Source: KBS-83 sp051025295
GTDB taxonomy: Bacteria; Acidobacteriota; Terriglobia; Terriglobales; Acidobacteriaceae
Assembly (NCBI GenBank): GCA_051025295.1
Contig: JBMGJV010000002.1
Strand: one strand, 5' to 3'
Length of the DNA stretch: 64,000 bases
Positions 43,220-50,805 of this stretch are shown here, in pieces. Each line of letters begins with the position of its first letter. Position 1 is the stretch's first letter. The notes under the pieces were generated by a model that did no database searches, had not been told where the DNA came from, and saw only the letters and a program-made list of their open reading frames with translations. Both the position numbers and the translations under genes were made by a program.

Positions 43220-44094
43220 TGGCTGTATTGGTAGACAAGAACACTCGCCTCATCGTGCAGGGCATCACCGGCAAGGAAGGCACCTTCCACGCCAAGGGCG
43301 CAGCTGAATACGGCACCAAGGTCGTCGGCGGCGTCACGCCCGGCAAGGGCGGGCAGACGCACGAAGGCTGGCCCGTATTCGACACGGTGGAGAAGGCCGT
43401 CAACGAAACCGGCGCCAACGCGACCGTCATCTTCGTGCCGCCGCCATTCGCGGCCGACGCCATCCTCGAAGCCGAAGACGCGGGCCTGCCGCTCATCATC
43501 TGCATCACGGAAGGCATCCCGGTCAACGACATGGTGCGTGTCTGGGCCAAGCTCAGGCACTCGAACTCGCGCCTCGTCGGCCCAAACTGCCCCGGTGTCA
43601 TCTCGCCCGGCAAGGCGAAGATCGGCATCATGCCCGGCCGCATTCATAAAGAAGGCTCCGTCGGCATCGTCTCGCGCTCCGGCACCCTCACCTACGAGGC
43701 CGTCTACCAGCTCACGCAGCGCGGCATCGGCCAGTCCACCGCTATCGGCATCGGCGGCGACCCCATCATCGGCACCACCCACGTCGATGCGCTCAAGCTG
43801 CTCAACGAAGATCCCGAGACCGAGTCCATCATCCTCATCGGCGAGATCGGCGGCACCGCGGAAGAAACCGCCGCGGCCTACGTCAAGGAGCATGTCAGGA
43901 AGCCGGTCGTCGGCTTTATCGCCGGCCAGACCGCACCGCCCGGCCGCCGCATGGGCCACGCCGGCGCCATCATCTCGGGCGGGCAGGGAACCGCCGCCGA
44001 CAAGATGAAGGCCCTCACCGAAGCCGGCATCCACGTCGTGCAATCGCCCGCGGAGATCGGGGAGACCTTAGCCCGCGTGATCGGCAAGGCATAA
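43219..44094 (+). CDS. sucD: succinyl-CoA synthetase alpha subunit
   Basis: This 291-residue protein binds CoA and carries the phosphohistidine. It has IVQGITGKEGTFHAKGAAEYGTKVVGG at the N-terminus, CITEGIPVNDM, GPNCPGVISPGKAKIGIMPG, and RMGHAGAIISGGQGTA with the active-site His. Its start overlaps the sucC stop by one base (TAATG), giving coupled, equimolar expression of the two subunits. Confidence 0.96.
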   Translation: MAVLVDKNTRLIVQGITGKEGTFHAKGAAEYGTKVVGGVTPGKGGQTHEGWPVFDTVEKAVNETGANATVIFVPPPFAADAILEAEDAGLPLIICITEGIPVNDMVRVWAKLRHSNSRLVGPNCPGVISPGKAKIGIMPGRIHKEGSVGIVSRSGTLTYEAVYQLTQRGIGQSTAIGIGGDPIIGTTHVDALKLLNEDPETESIILIGEIGGTAEETAAAYVKEHVRKPVVGFIAGQTAPPGRRMGHAGAIISGGQGTAADKMKALTEAGIHVVQSPAEIGETLARVIGKA

Positions 44095-44120
44095 CTTCGA
44101 GATCAGGGGAGGCCAGTCCG

Positions 44121-44507
44121 ATGAGGCAAGCCTTTCGTCAACTGGCCTTCTTTTGCTTCATCCCGCTCGCCACGTTCGCAGCGCTTGGCTCGATGTACCC
44201 TTTCGCGCTGGGAGTCGAACCTGCGTCGGTCCAGTCGCTGGCGGATTCCACAGGAAATCGCTACCGCGCCTCCGTTTTGGAATCGGGAGGCGATCTGTAC
44301 GTCATTCTTGAACGCGCCGCATGGAAGCTGAGCCTTGGGCGTGCCGCTCTTGTGACGACTGCTTCACCCGGCCAGTTGCGCGTGCAATGGACCGGATCGA
44401 AAGATCTGACAGTTACATGTCACCAATGCGATCGCGCACGGACCACCATCTCTGCAATGCCGAAATGGCGTGAGGTGAATCTCCACTACGTTTTTGACTG
44501 GAATTAG
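44121..44507 (+). CDS. hypothetical exported or membrane-anchored protein
   Basis: This 128-residue protein has a hydrophobic N-terminus (QLAFFCFIPLATFAALGSM) that may be a signal peptide or anchor. A small beta-rich domain follows, with LRVQWTGSKDLTVTCHQCDRA and ending WREVNLHYVFDWN, a pattern of short beta strands seen in unrelated exported proteins. The CHQC pair may be redox-active or metal-binding, which is a guess. The family is not recognised. It follows sucD after 26 bases on the same strand. Confidence 0.6.
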   Translation: MRQAFRQLAFFCFIPLATFAALGSMYPFALGVEPASVQSLADSTGNRYRASVLESGGDLYVILERAAWKLSLGRAALVTTASPGQLRVQWTGSKDLTVTCHQCDRARTTISAMPKWREVNLHYVFDWN

Positions 44508-44603
44508 CGGTTGTTCTTTCGCAAGTAAATGCTTGCGGTCCGCGGCGACGATTCGCTGCCGTAAACTGAACTTAACCAGCACGCACACATTCAGGAGACC
44601 GCT

Positions 44604-45023
44604 TTGCCCGCAGAACGCACCTTCAGCATCCTCAAGCCAGACACCATCCGCAAAGGTCAGGCCGGCGCCGTCCTTGCAGAGATCGATAAGGCCGGCTTCA
44701 AGATCATCGGCATCAAAAAGCTCTCGCTGTCGAAGACCCAGGCACAGGGTTTCTACCATGTACACGCGCAGCGGCCCTTCTTCGATTCGCTGACCACCTT
44801 CATGTCGTCCGGCTCCATCATCGCGCTCGTGCTCGAGAAGGACAACGCGATCGCCGACCTGCGCAAGCTGATGGGCGCCACCAACCCGGCCAACGCCGAA
44901 GAGGGCACCATCCGCAAGAAGTTTGCCGGCTCCATCGAAGAGAACGCGATCCACGGCTCCGACGCAGCCGACACCGCTGCCTTCGAGATCGGCTACTTCT
45001 TCGCCGGCCTCGAACTCGCCTAA
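44604..45023 (+). CDS. ndk: nucleoside diphosphate kinase
   Basis: This 139-residue enzyme equilibrates nucleoside triphosphates using a phosphohistidine. The active-site signature is NAIHGSDAADTAAFEIGYFF, and ERTFSILKPDTIRKGQAG at the N-terminus is diagnostic. The start is TTG 44604, placed seven bases after an AGGAG site; no ATG or GTG exists at the conserved position. A strong terminator follows. Confidence 0.95.
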   Translation: MPAERTFSILKPDTIRKGQAGAVLAEIDKAGFKIIGIKKLSLSKTQAQGFYHVHAQRPFFDSLTTFMSSGSIIALVLEKDNAIADLRKLMGATNPANAEEGTIRKKFAGSIEENAIHGSDAADTAAFEIGYFFAGLELA

Positions 45024-45046
45024 GCCACACACACTGCGACAAATAA

Positions 45047-45075
45047 GAAGGGCGGCCCAGTGGCCGCCCTTTCCT
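45047..45075 (+). terminator. terminator after ndk
   Basis: GGGCGGCC (45050-45057) pairs with GGCCGCCC (45062-45069) across a CAGT loop, flanked by AAGAA upstream and TTTCCTCTT downstream. It lies 24 bases after the ndk stop. Confidence 0.85.
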
Positions 45076-45175
45076 CTTCACCCTTATCAGCTCACCCACC
45101 CAACTCAGCGCGCGCGACCACCGGGAGCAAGCCCTACACCCCGCGCTACCGGCGCCTCCGCCCGTGCGGTTAGCA

Positions 45176-45982
45176 CTAGCGAAGCTTCGGTGCCTTGCCC
45201 ATACCGAGGCGGTACACAATGCCGACCGAAATGCCCAACTCCGACTGCGATTGTGTCACCAGCTTCGACGGCACATTCGATGGCGTGAAGTAGCCGCCAT
45301 ACCGCGTGTAGATCCACTCCGGCGAAATACGCAGCGCCAGCCGCGGTGACCGGTTCAGGTCCAGCGACCCACCCGCCACGGCAGCGAACGACAGCCCGCT
45401 CTGGTACAGACCCACATCACGCGGCTGCACCGTGCCGCCGCTGATCGGTGCGCGTCCCAGCGCGTGGTCGAACACACCATCCGCGCCGCCCGCAAGCCCG
45501 TGCACGCTCAGCGCCGCATGCTCCGCCGTCGCCAGCCGGTAGGTCGCGCCGCCCAGAAACATGTGCTCGAAGACGAACGGACCGCTCACGCCATACCGAT
45601 TGGGATTCACGCCCTGCGTCCCGTAGTAGCCGCGTACGCTCGCGGTGGGCCCCAACCGCTTGCGCCACCACCAGGTGCCGCGCAAATCGAAGCCGCCCAG
45701 GTTCGCACCCGCCGCAAGGTCCGGCCCCGCCTTGAAGTGACGAAACCCCGCCAACCCCGCCACCTCGTACCGGTTGTCGTAGTGCACATCGTTCAGCGTC
45801 TCGTTCCGGTTGACATTCGGATCGATCGTGGGTGGCGGCGGCAGCCTCTGACCAGTTCTTGTTGTCGTTCCGGCATTCCCGCTCGTGGACGTGCTCTGCG
45901 CGCTCGCGCCTCCCACCAGCCCCACGCACCCCAGCAGAAGCACCACGCCCCTGCACACCGCCAAAGACTGAGACAAAACCAA
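45176..45982 (-). CDS. outer membrane beta-barrel protein
   Basis: This 268-residue protein has a signal peptide (VLLLGCVGLVGGASA, cleavage near Ala-Gln at 29) followed by a Thr/Pro-rich linker with QRLPPPPTIDP. From residue 70 it alternates hydrophobic and polar residues, typical of 8-stranded barrels: YEVAGLAGFRHF, DLRGTWWWRKR, ALRISPEWIYTRYGGYF and ELGISVGIVYRLGMG. The class resembles OmpA-like or porin-family barrels common in acidobacteria. No substrate or partner is evident; it is alone in its transcription unit. Confidence 0.75.
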   Translation of the reverse strand: MVLSQSLAVCRGVVLLLGCVGLVGGASAQSTSTSGNAGTTTRTGQRLPPPPTIDPNVNRNETLNDVHYDNRYEVAGLAGFRHFKAGPDLAAGANLGGFDLRGTWWWRKRLGPTASVRGYYGTQGVNPNRYGVSGPFVFEHMFLGGATYRLATAEHAALSVHGLAGGADGVFDHALGRAPISGGTVQPRDVGLYQSGLSFAAVAGGSLDLNRSPRLALRISPEWIYTRYGGYFTPSNVPSKLVTQSQSELGISVGIVYRLGMGKAPKLR

Positions 45983-46070
45983 CTACCTCCCACACGCACC
46001 CGCAGGGCGCGCGCCAGAAACTCGCTTGCTATGAAAGAAGAGCGTTTTCAGGATACATCGGGGAAGAGCA

Positions 46071-46104
46071 GGGATCAGGGAACAGGGAATAGGGGGCAGG
46101 GATC
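46071..46104 (+). repeat. heptamer repeat, GGGATCA-type
   Basis: Degenerate units GGGATCA, GGGAACA, GGGAATA and GGGGGCA precede GGGATC. It lies in the 309-base gap between the barrel-protein start and the hypothetical gene at 46.3 kb, which otherwise holds only the second array and presumed promoters. Confidence 0.8.
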
Positions 46105-46220
46105 TTGCCGGCGTGAAAGCCATGCGCTGCGTTCAGTCCATTCCTGAGCTCTATCGTTGAGCGGTCTACGCTGGCAAGGGCCATCAGCAGGCCATAACAG
46201 GAGGGGCGGGGAATCTCACT

Positions 46221-46255
46221 CCCTGACCCCTGACCCCTGACCCCTGACCCCCTGG
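46221..46255 (+). repeat. heptamer repeat, CCCTGAC x4
   Basis: Four exact CCCTGAC units (complement GTCAGGG) are followed by a degenerate unit, 35-70 bases before the next gene. It is the most regular copy of the GGGATCA/GGGGTCA family in the window, and it is inverted relative to the copy at 46.07 kb. Confidence 0.9.
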
Positions 46256-46291
46256 TCTTCAGCCGTTACTCTAGACGTGGAGCCCTCCCGC

Positions 46292-46735
46292 ATGTACGAC
46301 GTCAAAGCCCGCCTCGATGCCCAGACCTTTCCCTCGCTCGACGCCATGCTTCGCGCCTATGCCGACGAGGCGATCGTGGTCGCGCGCCTCCACCACGGCC
46401 TCACGCTCGACAACACGCCCGCCTCCATCCCGCTGCTCGAGCAGCTTCTCGAAGGCCAGGCCGACGTCGATCTCGACTTCCAGTCCCGCCTCTGGGGCAG
46501 CTACTTCGGTGAGGTGCTGCGCCAGCGCTGGGGCGGCGAGTGGCTGCTTGCCCCCTATCCCGGCACCCCTTACACCGGCACCTCGGACTCGGTCATCCCG
46601 ACGCTCGACATCGCCGGCTCCCGCCTCTACCCCACGCTCAAGGTCTACCGCCGCCTCACCCAGGGCGCCGGCGAAAGCCTCGTCGCCTTCTACGCGCTGA
46701 TCGAGCCACGCCTCGGCACGCCGGTCGTCCACTAG
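46292..46735 (+). CDS. hypothetical cytosolic protein
   Basis: This 147-residue protein has no signal peptide or membrane helix. It has an N-terminal helical part (ARLDAQTFPSLDAMLRAYADEAIVVAR) and a central WGSYFGEVLRQRWGGEWLL, a pattern seen in small uncharacterised families that pair a Y-x-GEVxxxxxGGxW motif with a beta hairpin. No function can be given. ATG 46292 is preferred over GTG 46277, with GGAG just upstream. It is followed by a palindromic repeat element. Confidence 0.7.
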   Translation: MYDVKARLDAQTFPSLDAMLRAYADEAIVVARLHHGLTLDNTPASIPLLEQLLEGQADVDLDFQSRLWGSYFGEVLRQRWGGEWLLAPYPGTPYTGTSDSVIPTLDIAGSRLYPTLKVYRRLTQGAGESLVAFYALIEPRLGTPVVH

Positions 46736-46763
46736 CCGATCCCATCCCTCGCACACCGGGTGC

Positions 46764-46790
46764 CCCATCCTTCGCGAAGCGAAGGGTGGG
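46764..46790. repeat. palindromic element, GTGCCCCATCC type
   Basis: CCCATCCTTCGC pairs with GCGAAGGGTGGG around a GAA loop with one G-T pair. Related palindromes lie at 55445-55470 and 56225-56255. It sits just after the hypothetical gene and may also end its transcript. Confidence 0.7.
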
Positions 46791-46921
46791 ATTCACGCAT
46801 ACCTCCGTCTCGAACATCCATTCACCCCCGCCCCGGCGTACCATCAAGGAAGCCGGGCATCCCGCCGCCATGCGACAATAGGGCGCGGAGCAGACCCTGC
46901 TCACCGGAAGGAACTGCCACC

Positions 46922-47137
46922 ATGGGCGAGCTACTCACCCCCACACATCTGATCCTGGTTCTGGTCGTCGCTCTCCTGGTCTTCGGACCCCGCAAGCTCC
47001 CCGAACTCGGCAAGGGCCTCGGCGAAGGACTCCGCGGCTTCAAGGACGGCATCAAGGGCCAGCCCGAGCCGATCGCCAAGCAGGACGCGCCGGCCCCGGT
47101 GAACGCCACCAAGAACGAACCCATCCAGCCCAGCTAA
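46922..47137 (+). CDS. tatA: Sec-independent translocase subunit TatA/E
   Basis: This 71-residue protein has one short N-terminal membrane helix (HLILVLVVALLVF), the FGP hinge followed by RKLPELGKGLGEGLRGFKDG, the amphipathic helix of TatA, and a polar tail. It forms the twin-arginine export pore. A GGAAGG site lies 9-14 bases before ATG 46922. A strong terminator follows. The nearby gene at 48.1 kb encodes a protein with a Tat signal, but tatB and tatC are not in this window. Confidence 0.95.
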   Translation: MGELLTPTHLILVLVVALLVFGPRKLPELGKGLGEGLRGFKDGIKGQPEPIAKQDAPAPVNATKNEPIQPS

Positions 47138-47168
47138 CCGGGCCACCCCTCCGCATCACGCACATCGA

Positions 47169-47192
47169 AGCCGGGCTCGCGCCCGGCTTTTT
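47169..47192 (+). terminator. terminator after tatA
   Basis: AGCCGGGC (47169-47176) pairs with GCCCGGCT (47181-47188) around a TCGC loop, followed by TTTTT. It is a classic intrinsic terminator 31 bases after the tatA stop. Confidence 0.92.
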
Positions 47193-47355
47193 GCCGTTGC
47201 ATAGTGCTGCCTTCCGCATCAGAACCATCCTGCTCAACCGAAGGCCCGCAGTCCTCCCTGCCGGCGCTCCACTCCTAGGCCGCCACAGATCCAAGCTGGA
47301 AGCTCTCCCCGAGAAATCCTGCCAACCGCGCCAGCCCCGTGCTACGCTCCGCGCA

Positions 47356-48117
47356 ATGGCAACGGCCACTCCAGTGCCTTCAGCGACCGCCCCGCGTCAC
47401 GCAGCCTTCGTCCGCGTGACCCACTGGATCACTGTCGTCGCCTTCGCAGCGCTGCTCCTCAGCGGCCTCGAGCTCGTCATCTCGCACCCGCGCTTCTACT
47501 GGGGAGAGGCCGGCCACTCGCTCATGAAGCCGCTCTTCACCCTGCCCATCCCGTCGTCGCGCGGCAGCGTGCCTACTGGCTACGGCTACGTCCTGCCCGA
47601 TCAGAACGGATGGAGCCGCGCCCTCCACTTTGAAGCCGCCTGGGCTCTGCTGCTCGCCGGGCTCGTCTACACACTGCGCGGCCTCTGGACCGGCCACTTC
47701 CGCCGCCACCTCGTGCCCGCCCGCGCCGACCGCAACTGGCGTGCCGTCCGCGATGTGCTCGCCGCGAGCATCCGCTGGCCCGCCCCGCCGTCCGACCCCT
47801 CCATCTACAACGTCGTCCAGTGCGTCAGCTACGTCTTGGTGTTGGTCGTCCTGTTTCCGCTCATGATCTGGACCGGCCTCGCGCTCTCGCCCGCCTTCGC
47901 CGGCGCGTTTCCGTTCGCGGTTCATCTGCTCGGCGGGCGCCAGTCGGCGCGTACCCTGCACTTCTTTGACACCTGGCTGCTCGTGCTATTCGTCGTCGCG
48001 CACATCGCGATGGTGGCGCATGGCGGCTTTCGTCACCGCATGCGTGCCATGATCACCGGAAAGACCATCACCGCAGACATCGACACCGCAGATATCGACG
48101 TCGGGAGAGCGCAATGA
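47356..48117 (+). CDS. di-heme cytochrome b561-like membrane protein
   Basis: This 253-residue protein has about four main membrane helices with histidines suited to bind two b hemes: RVTHWITVVAFAALLLSG, HFEAAWALLLAGLVYTL, CVSYVLVLVVLFPLMIWTGLAL and HFFDTWLLVLFVVAHIAMVAH. This pattern matches the cytochrome b subunit of Ni/Fe-hydrogenase, formate dehydrogenase or MsrQ-type partners. The next gene overlaps by four bases and encodes a periplasmic molybdoprotein, so this is probably its quinol-linked electron carrier. Confidence 0.85.
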   Translation: MATATPVPSATAPRHAAFVRVTHWITVVAFAALLLSGLELVISHPRFYWGEAGHSLMKPLFTLPIPSSRGSVPTGYGYVLPDQNGWSRALHFEAAWALLLAGLVYTLRGLWTGHFRRHLVPARADRNWRAVRDVLAASIRWPAPPSDPSIYNVVQCVSYVLVLVVLFPLMIWTGLALSPAFAGAFPFAVHLLGGRQSARTLHFFDTWLLVLFVVAHIAMVAHGGFRHRMRAMITGKTITADIDTADIDVGRAQ

Positions 48118-48872
48118 GCCCGATCTCACGCCGCACCCTGCTCACCACGGGCCTCGTCGCCACTGCCGGCGTCGCCGGTGCCGCGCTCGTCCCCGGCTTC
48201 GCCCGTCGTCGCGGCCTCGTCCCGCCCGACGGCTGCCACGGCATCTACAGCCCCGGAAACACGCTCACCTACGCCGCCCAGCGCCTGCTCACCCCTCAGT
48301 CGCTCGCCCGCGAGTTTCCGCGCAGCAAGATCTCGACGCCGTTTCCCAACCCGGTTGACCCGCCCAGCCCTGAATTCCTCGCGCACCAGCGCACCGGCTT
48401 CGCCGACTGGCGGCTCAATATCGACGGGCTCGTCGCGCACCCCGCATCGCTCTCGCTCGCCGACCTGCGCGGCCTGCCTATGCGCAGTCAGATCACCGAG
48501 GTCGCCTGCGAAGAGGGCTGGTCCTACATCGCCGAGTGGATCGGCACCCCGCTCGTCGACGTGCTCCACGCCGTGAGCGTCCAGCCGCACGCCCGCTACC
48601 TCTTCTACTTCTCCATCGAAAAGCATTGGTGGGAGAGCATCGACATGGCCGATGCGCTCCACTCGCAAACCCTGCTCACCTGGGCGATGAACGACGGCGA
48701 TCTGCCCGTCTCCTTCGGTGGCCCTCTGCGCCTGCGCGTCCCTCGCCAGCTCGGCTACAAGAGCGTGAAGTTCGTCAACCGCATCACCGTCACCGACTCC
48801 CCGCGCGGCTACGGCAAAGGCCTCGGCTCCTCTTCACCGGAAGACGGTTACTCCTGGTACGCCGGTATCTGA
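48114..48872 (+). CDS. Tat-exported molybdopterin-dependent oxidoreductase (sulfite oxidase/MsrP family)
   Basis: This 252-residue protein starts with a twin-arginine signal, SRRTLLTTGLVATAGVAGAAL. The Moco domain resembles the sulfite-oxidase-type fold: DWRLNIDGLVAHPASLSLADLRGLP, then EVACEEGWSYIAEWIGTPL, whose Cys is the probable Mo ligand, and VPRQLGYKSVKFVNRITVTD. A cytochrome b and tatA precede it. MsrP repairs methionine sulfoxide in periplasmic proteins; the substrate here is not determined. The gene overlaps its neighbour by four bases. Confidence 0.9.
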   Translation: MSPISRRTLLTTGLVATAGVAGAALVPGFARRRGLVPPDGCHGIYSPGNTLTYAAQRLLTPQSLAREFPRSKISTPFPNPVDPPSPEFLAHQRTGFADWRLNIDGLVAHPASLSLADLRGLPMRSQITEVACEEGWSYIAEWIGTPLVDVLHAVSVQPHARYLFYFSIEKHWWESIDMADALHSQTLLTWAMNDGDLPVSFGGPLRLRVPRQLGYKSVKFVNRITVTDSPRGYGKGLGSSSPEDGYSWYAGI

Positions 48873-48873
48873 G

Positions 48874-49869
48874 CTAGACCGGCACCGCCTCCAGCAGCGA
48901 GATGCCCGCGTCCGTAGGAACGATCCGCTCGAGCGCGAAGCCCGACCGCTCCAGCAGCGCCTCGTACTCCCGCTGCGTGCGTTGCTTTCCGCCCAGCAGC
49001 CCCAGCATTAGCACATCCAGCAGCTTTGCCCAGTCCGGTCCGGGCTCGTCCGGCACAAGCGTCTCGAGCAGCAGCAGCTTCGCCCCCTTTGGCGCCGCCC
49101 GCCGCACTGCCTTCAGAATCGCCGTGGCCTCCTCGTCGCTCCAGTCATGCACGATCTCCATCAGCAGGTACGCATCGCACACCGGCAGCTCGTCCTTGAA
49201 GAAATCGCCACCCTGCAGCCGAATGCGCTCCCCCGGCTCGGTCTTCACGGAGCTGACGACATGCGGCTGGTCGAACAGCACACCCTGCGTGCCCGGTGAG
49301 GACCGCACCACCGCGCGCAGCAGGTGCCCCTGTCCACCGCCGATATCCGCCACGCTCGCGAACGGCGTGAAGTCATACGCGCCGACGATCGCGTGTACCT
49401 GGCCCGCTGCCTTTCCAGCCATCGCGCCATTAAAGATCTCACTCCGCTCCGGGTGCGCCGCCAGGTCAGCCCAGAAGCCGCCCGGAATGGTCTTGGTCGA
49501 GGCCGGCACGCCGGTCTCGACAGAAAACTCGAACTCGCGGAACGTATCCCAGATCGTGTCGAATCCCATCATCATCGTCAGCGGGCGCAGCGATTGCGGA
49601 TGATCTTGCCGCAGCAGCCGGGAGATCACGGAGTGCCGAAACGTATCTCCCTCCTGCACAAATACTCCGTGCGCCGCTGCCAGCCGCATCGTGCGGTACA
49701 GCGCCTCCGCGTGTGCGCCGACCAGCGGCGCCAGCTCTGCCGCCGTCTTCGGCTCGTCCTCCAGCACATCCGCCACGCCCAGCCGCGCGAGCACATGCAC
49801 ACACCGTGAAATGACATATCCGCAGATCAGCAACTGCACTGCGAACAACGGACTCTGCTCTTGCACCAT
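48874..49869 (-). CDS. O-methyltransferase-like protein with dimerisation domain
   Basis: This 331-residue protein has an N-terminal helical dimerisation region (SPLFAVQLLICGYVISRCVHVLARLGVADVL) and a Rossmann SAM domain with SVADIGGGQGHLLRAVV. LMEIVHDWSDEEATAILKAVRRA is the conserved acidic-His motif of plant-type and antibiotic O-methyltransferases. GAGGGTGG precedes ATG 49869. Substrate unknown; no biosynthetic neighbours are present. It converges on the molybdoprotein gene, whose stop is one base away. Confidence 0.82.
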   Translation of the reverse strand: MVQEQSPLFAVQLLICGYVISRCVHVLARLGVADVLEDEPKTAAELAPLVGAHAEALYRTMRLAAAHGVFVQEGDTFRHSVISRLLRQDHPQSLRPLTMMMGFDTIWDTFREFEFSVETGVPASTKTIPGGFWADLAAHPERSEIFNGAMAGKAAGQVHAIVGAYDFTPFASVADIGGGQGHLLRAVVRSSPGTQGVLFDQPHVVSSVKTEPGERIRLQGGDFFKDELPVCDAYLLMEIVHDWSDEEATAILKAVRRAAPKGAKLLLLETLVPDEPGPDWAKLLDVLMLGLLGGKQRTQREYEALLERSGFALERIVPTDAGISLLEAVPV

Positions 49870-50037
49870 GCCACCCTCATTCGTCGGGAGTCGCGATCCG
49901 GCGAACGCGTCGCTCCTTGCAGAAACCAGCAGAGCCAGCGCGTCCCCGGGCGGATCAAGATAGCAGGCAAATCCACTCCGAACCACGCAAGAATGAGGTC
50001 CTTCATGCAGTCGCGCCCGAGCCCGCCAGCAGCCGAC

Positions 50038-50098
50038 GAGTTAGAACGACTTAGGGCGAGTCCGGGTAACTTAGAACGACTCAGGGCAACTTAGTACC
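50038..50098 (+). repeat. short direct repeats around TTAGAACGACT
   Basis: TTAGAACGACT followed by a TAGGGC- or CAGGGC-like segment occurs twice and a third partial copy runs into the stop region of the next gene. The repeat spacing is about 35 bases. It lies between the methyltransferase start and the secreted protein stop; the rest of that gap holds nothing else that I can name. Confidence 0.7.
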
Positions 50099-50618
50099 CG
50101 CTCCCCGCCCGCCCCTGTCCACAGATCACATCCTGTCCGCGCCGGAGCCGTGCGCCATTCGCGTCGGCATCGTGCTCATCCGTCTCCCGGCACAGCGCGT
50201 GCCCCAGCTCGTGGGTCACCGCCAGCTCCAGCATCCCGTCCACGCTCTCGGACCAGTGCGCCAGCAGCCGCTCCTGCCGCCCCGGCACAGCGGCAACCAG
50301 CGCCTCTTCCAGGAAGGTCTCCTTGCGCGGCAGATAGGTGAAGGCCGGGCTGTCCAGGTCCAGTCCCCGCATCCGCGATATCTGCCTCCAGTCGTCCGAG
50401 CGCACCAGCACCCACGTCCAGGCCCCCAGCCGCTCCGCATGGTAGCGGACCAGCATCCGCCGCAACGCCGCTGCCTGCTCCCGGCACACGTCAATCGAGT
50501 AGCCCGTGTTGCACACGATCTGCTGTTGCCCGGCGACGGGCGAGCCGGCTTCTGCTGGTCTCGCTGCGAGCGGCAGAAAAGCGGCTGCAAAGGCGATAGC
50601 GACACGCAAAACACGCAT
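50091..50618 (-). CDS. secreted zincin-like protein
   Basis: This 175-residue protein has a signal peptide (VLRVAIAFAAAFLPLAARPAEA) and a small domain with a HExxH motif: LELAVTHELGHALCRETDEHDADANG, where His, Glu and His fit the zinc site and a further His or Glu could be the third ligand. Two cysteines, CNTGYSIDVC, may form a disulfide. A good AAAGAGGA site precedes ATG 50618. Proteolytic activity is inferred from the motif alone. The last residues, GSGY, are coded within the short direct repeats. Confidence 0.7.
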   Translation of the reverse strand: MRVLRVAIAFAAAFLPLAARPAEAGSPVAGQQQIVCNTGYSIDVCREQAAALRRMLVRYHAERLGAWTWVLVRSDDWRQISRMRGLDLDSPAFTYLPRKETFLEEALVAAVPGRQERLLAHWSESVDGMLELAVTHELGHALCRETDEHDADANGARLRRGQDVICGQGRAGSGY

Positions 50619-50805
50619 GACGGTCCTCTTTCTGGACCGCATCCTGTTACGTTTCTCGCGTCACCACGATGGCCGCCGGGTTCCGCCGGGCTTCCTTCTC
50701 TATCCCCGCGTAAGTGCCGCGTTTCTAACGCGATAGTGATCGAAATCCCGCATGCTTCCAACCTCCGCGCGGGGTACACTCGTCCTGCACCGATGGGTAT
50801 CGCCG

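Noticed and set aside
44205..44240. A tRNA-like GAGTCGAACC segment
   Set aside because: The flanking bases cannot form a T-arm stem or acceptor stem, and the segment is inside a coding frame.
46071..46255. A CRISPR array
   Set aside because: The repeats are seven-base tandem units without spacers, and no cas genes are present.
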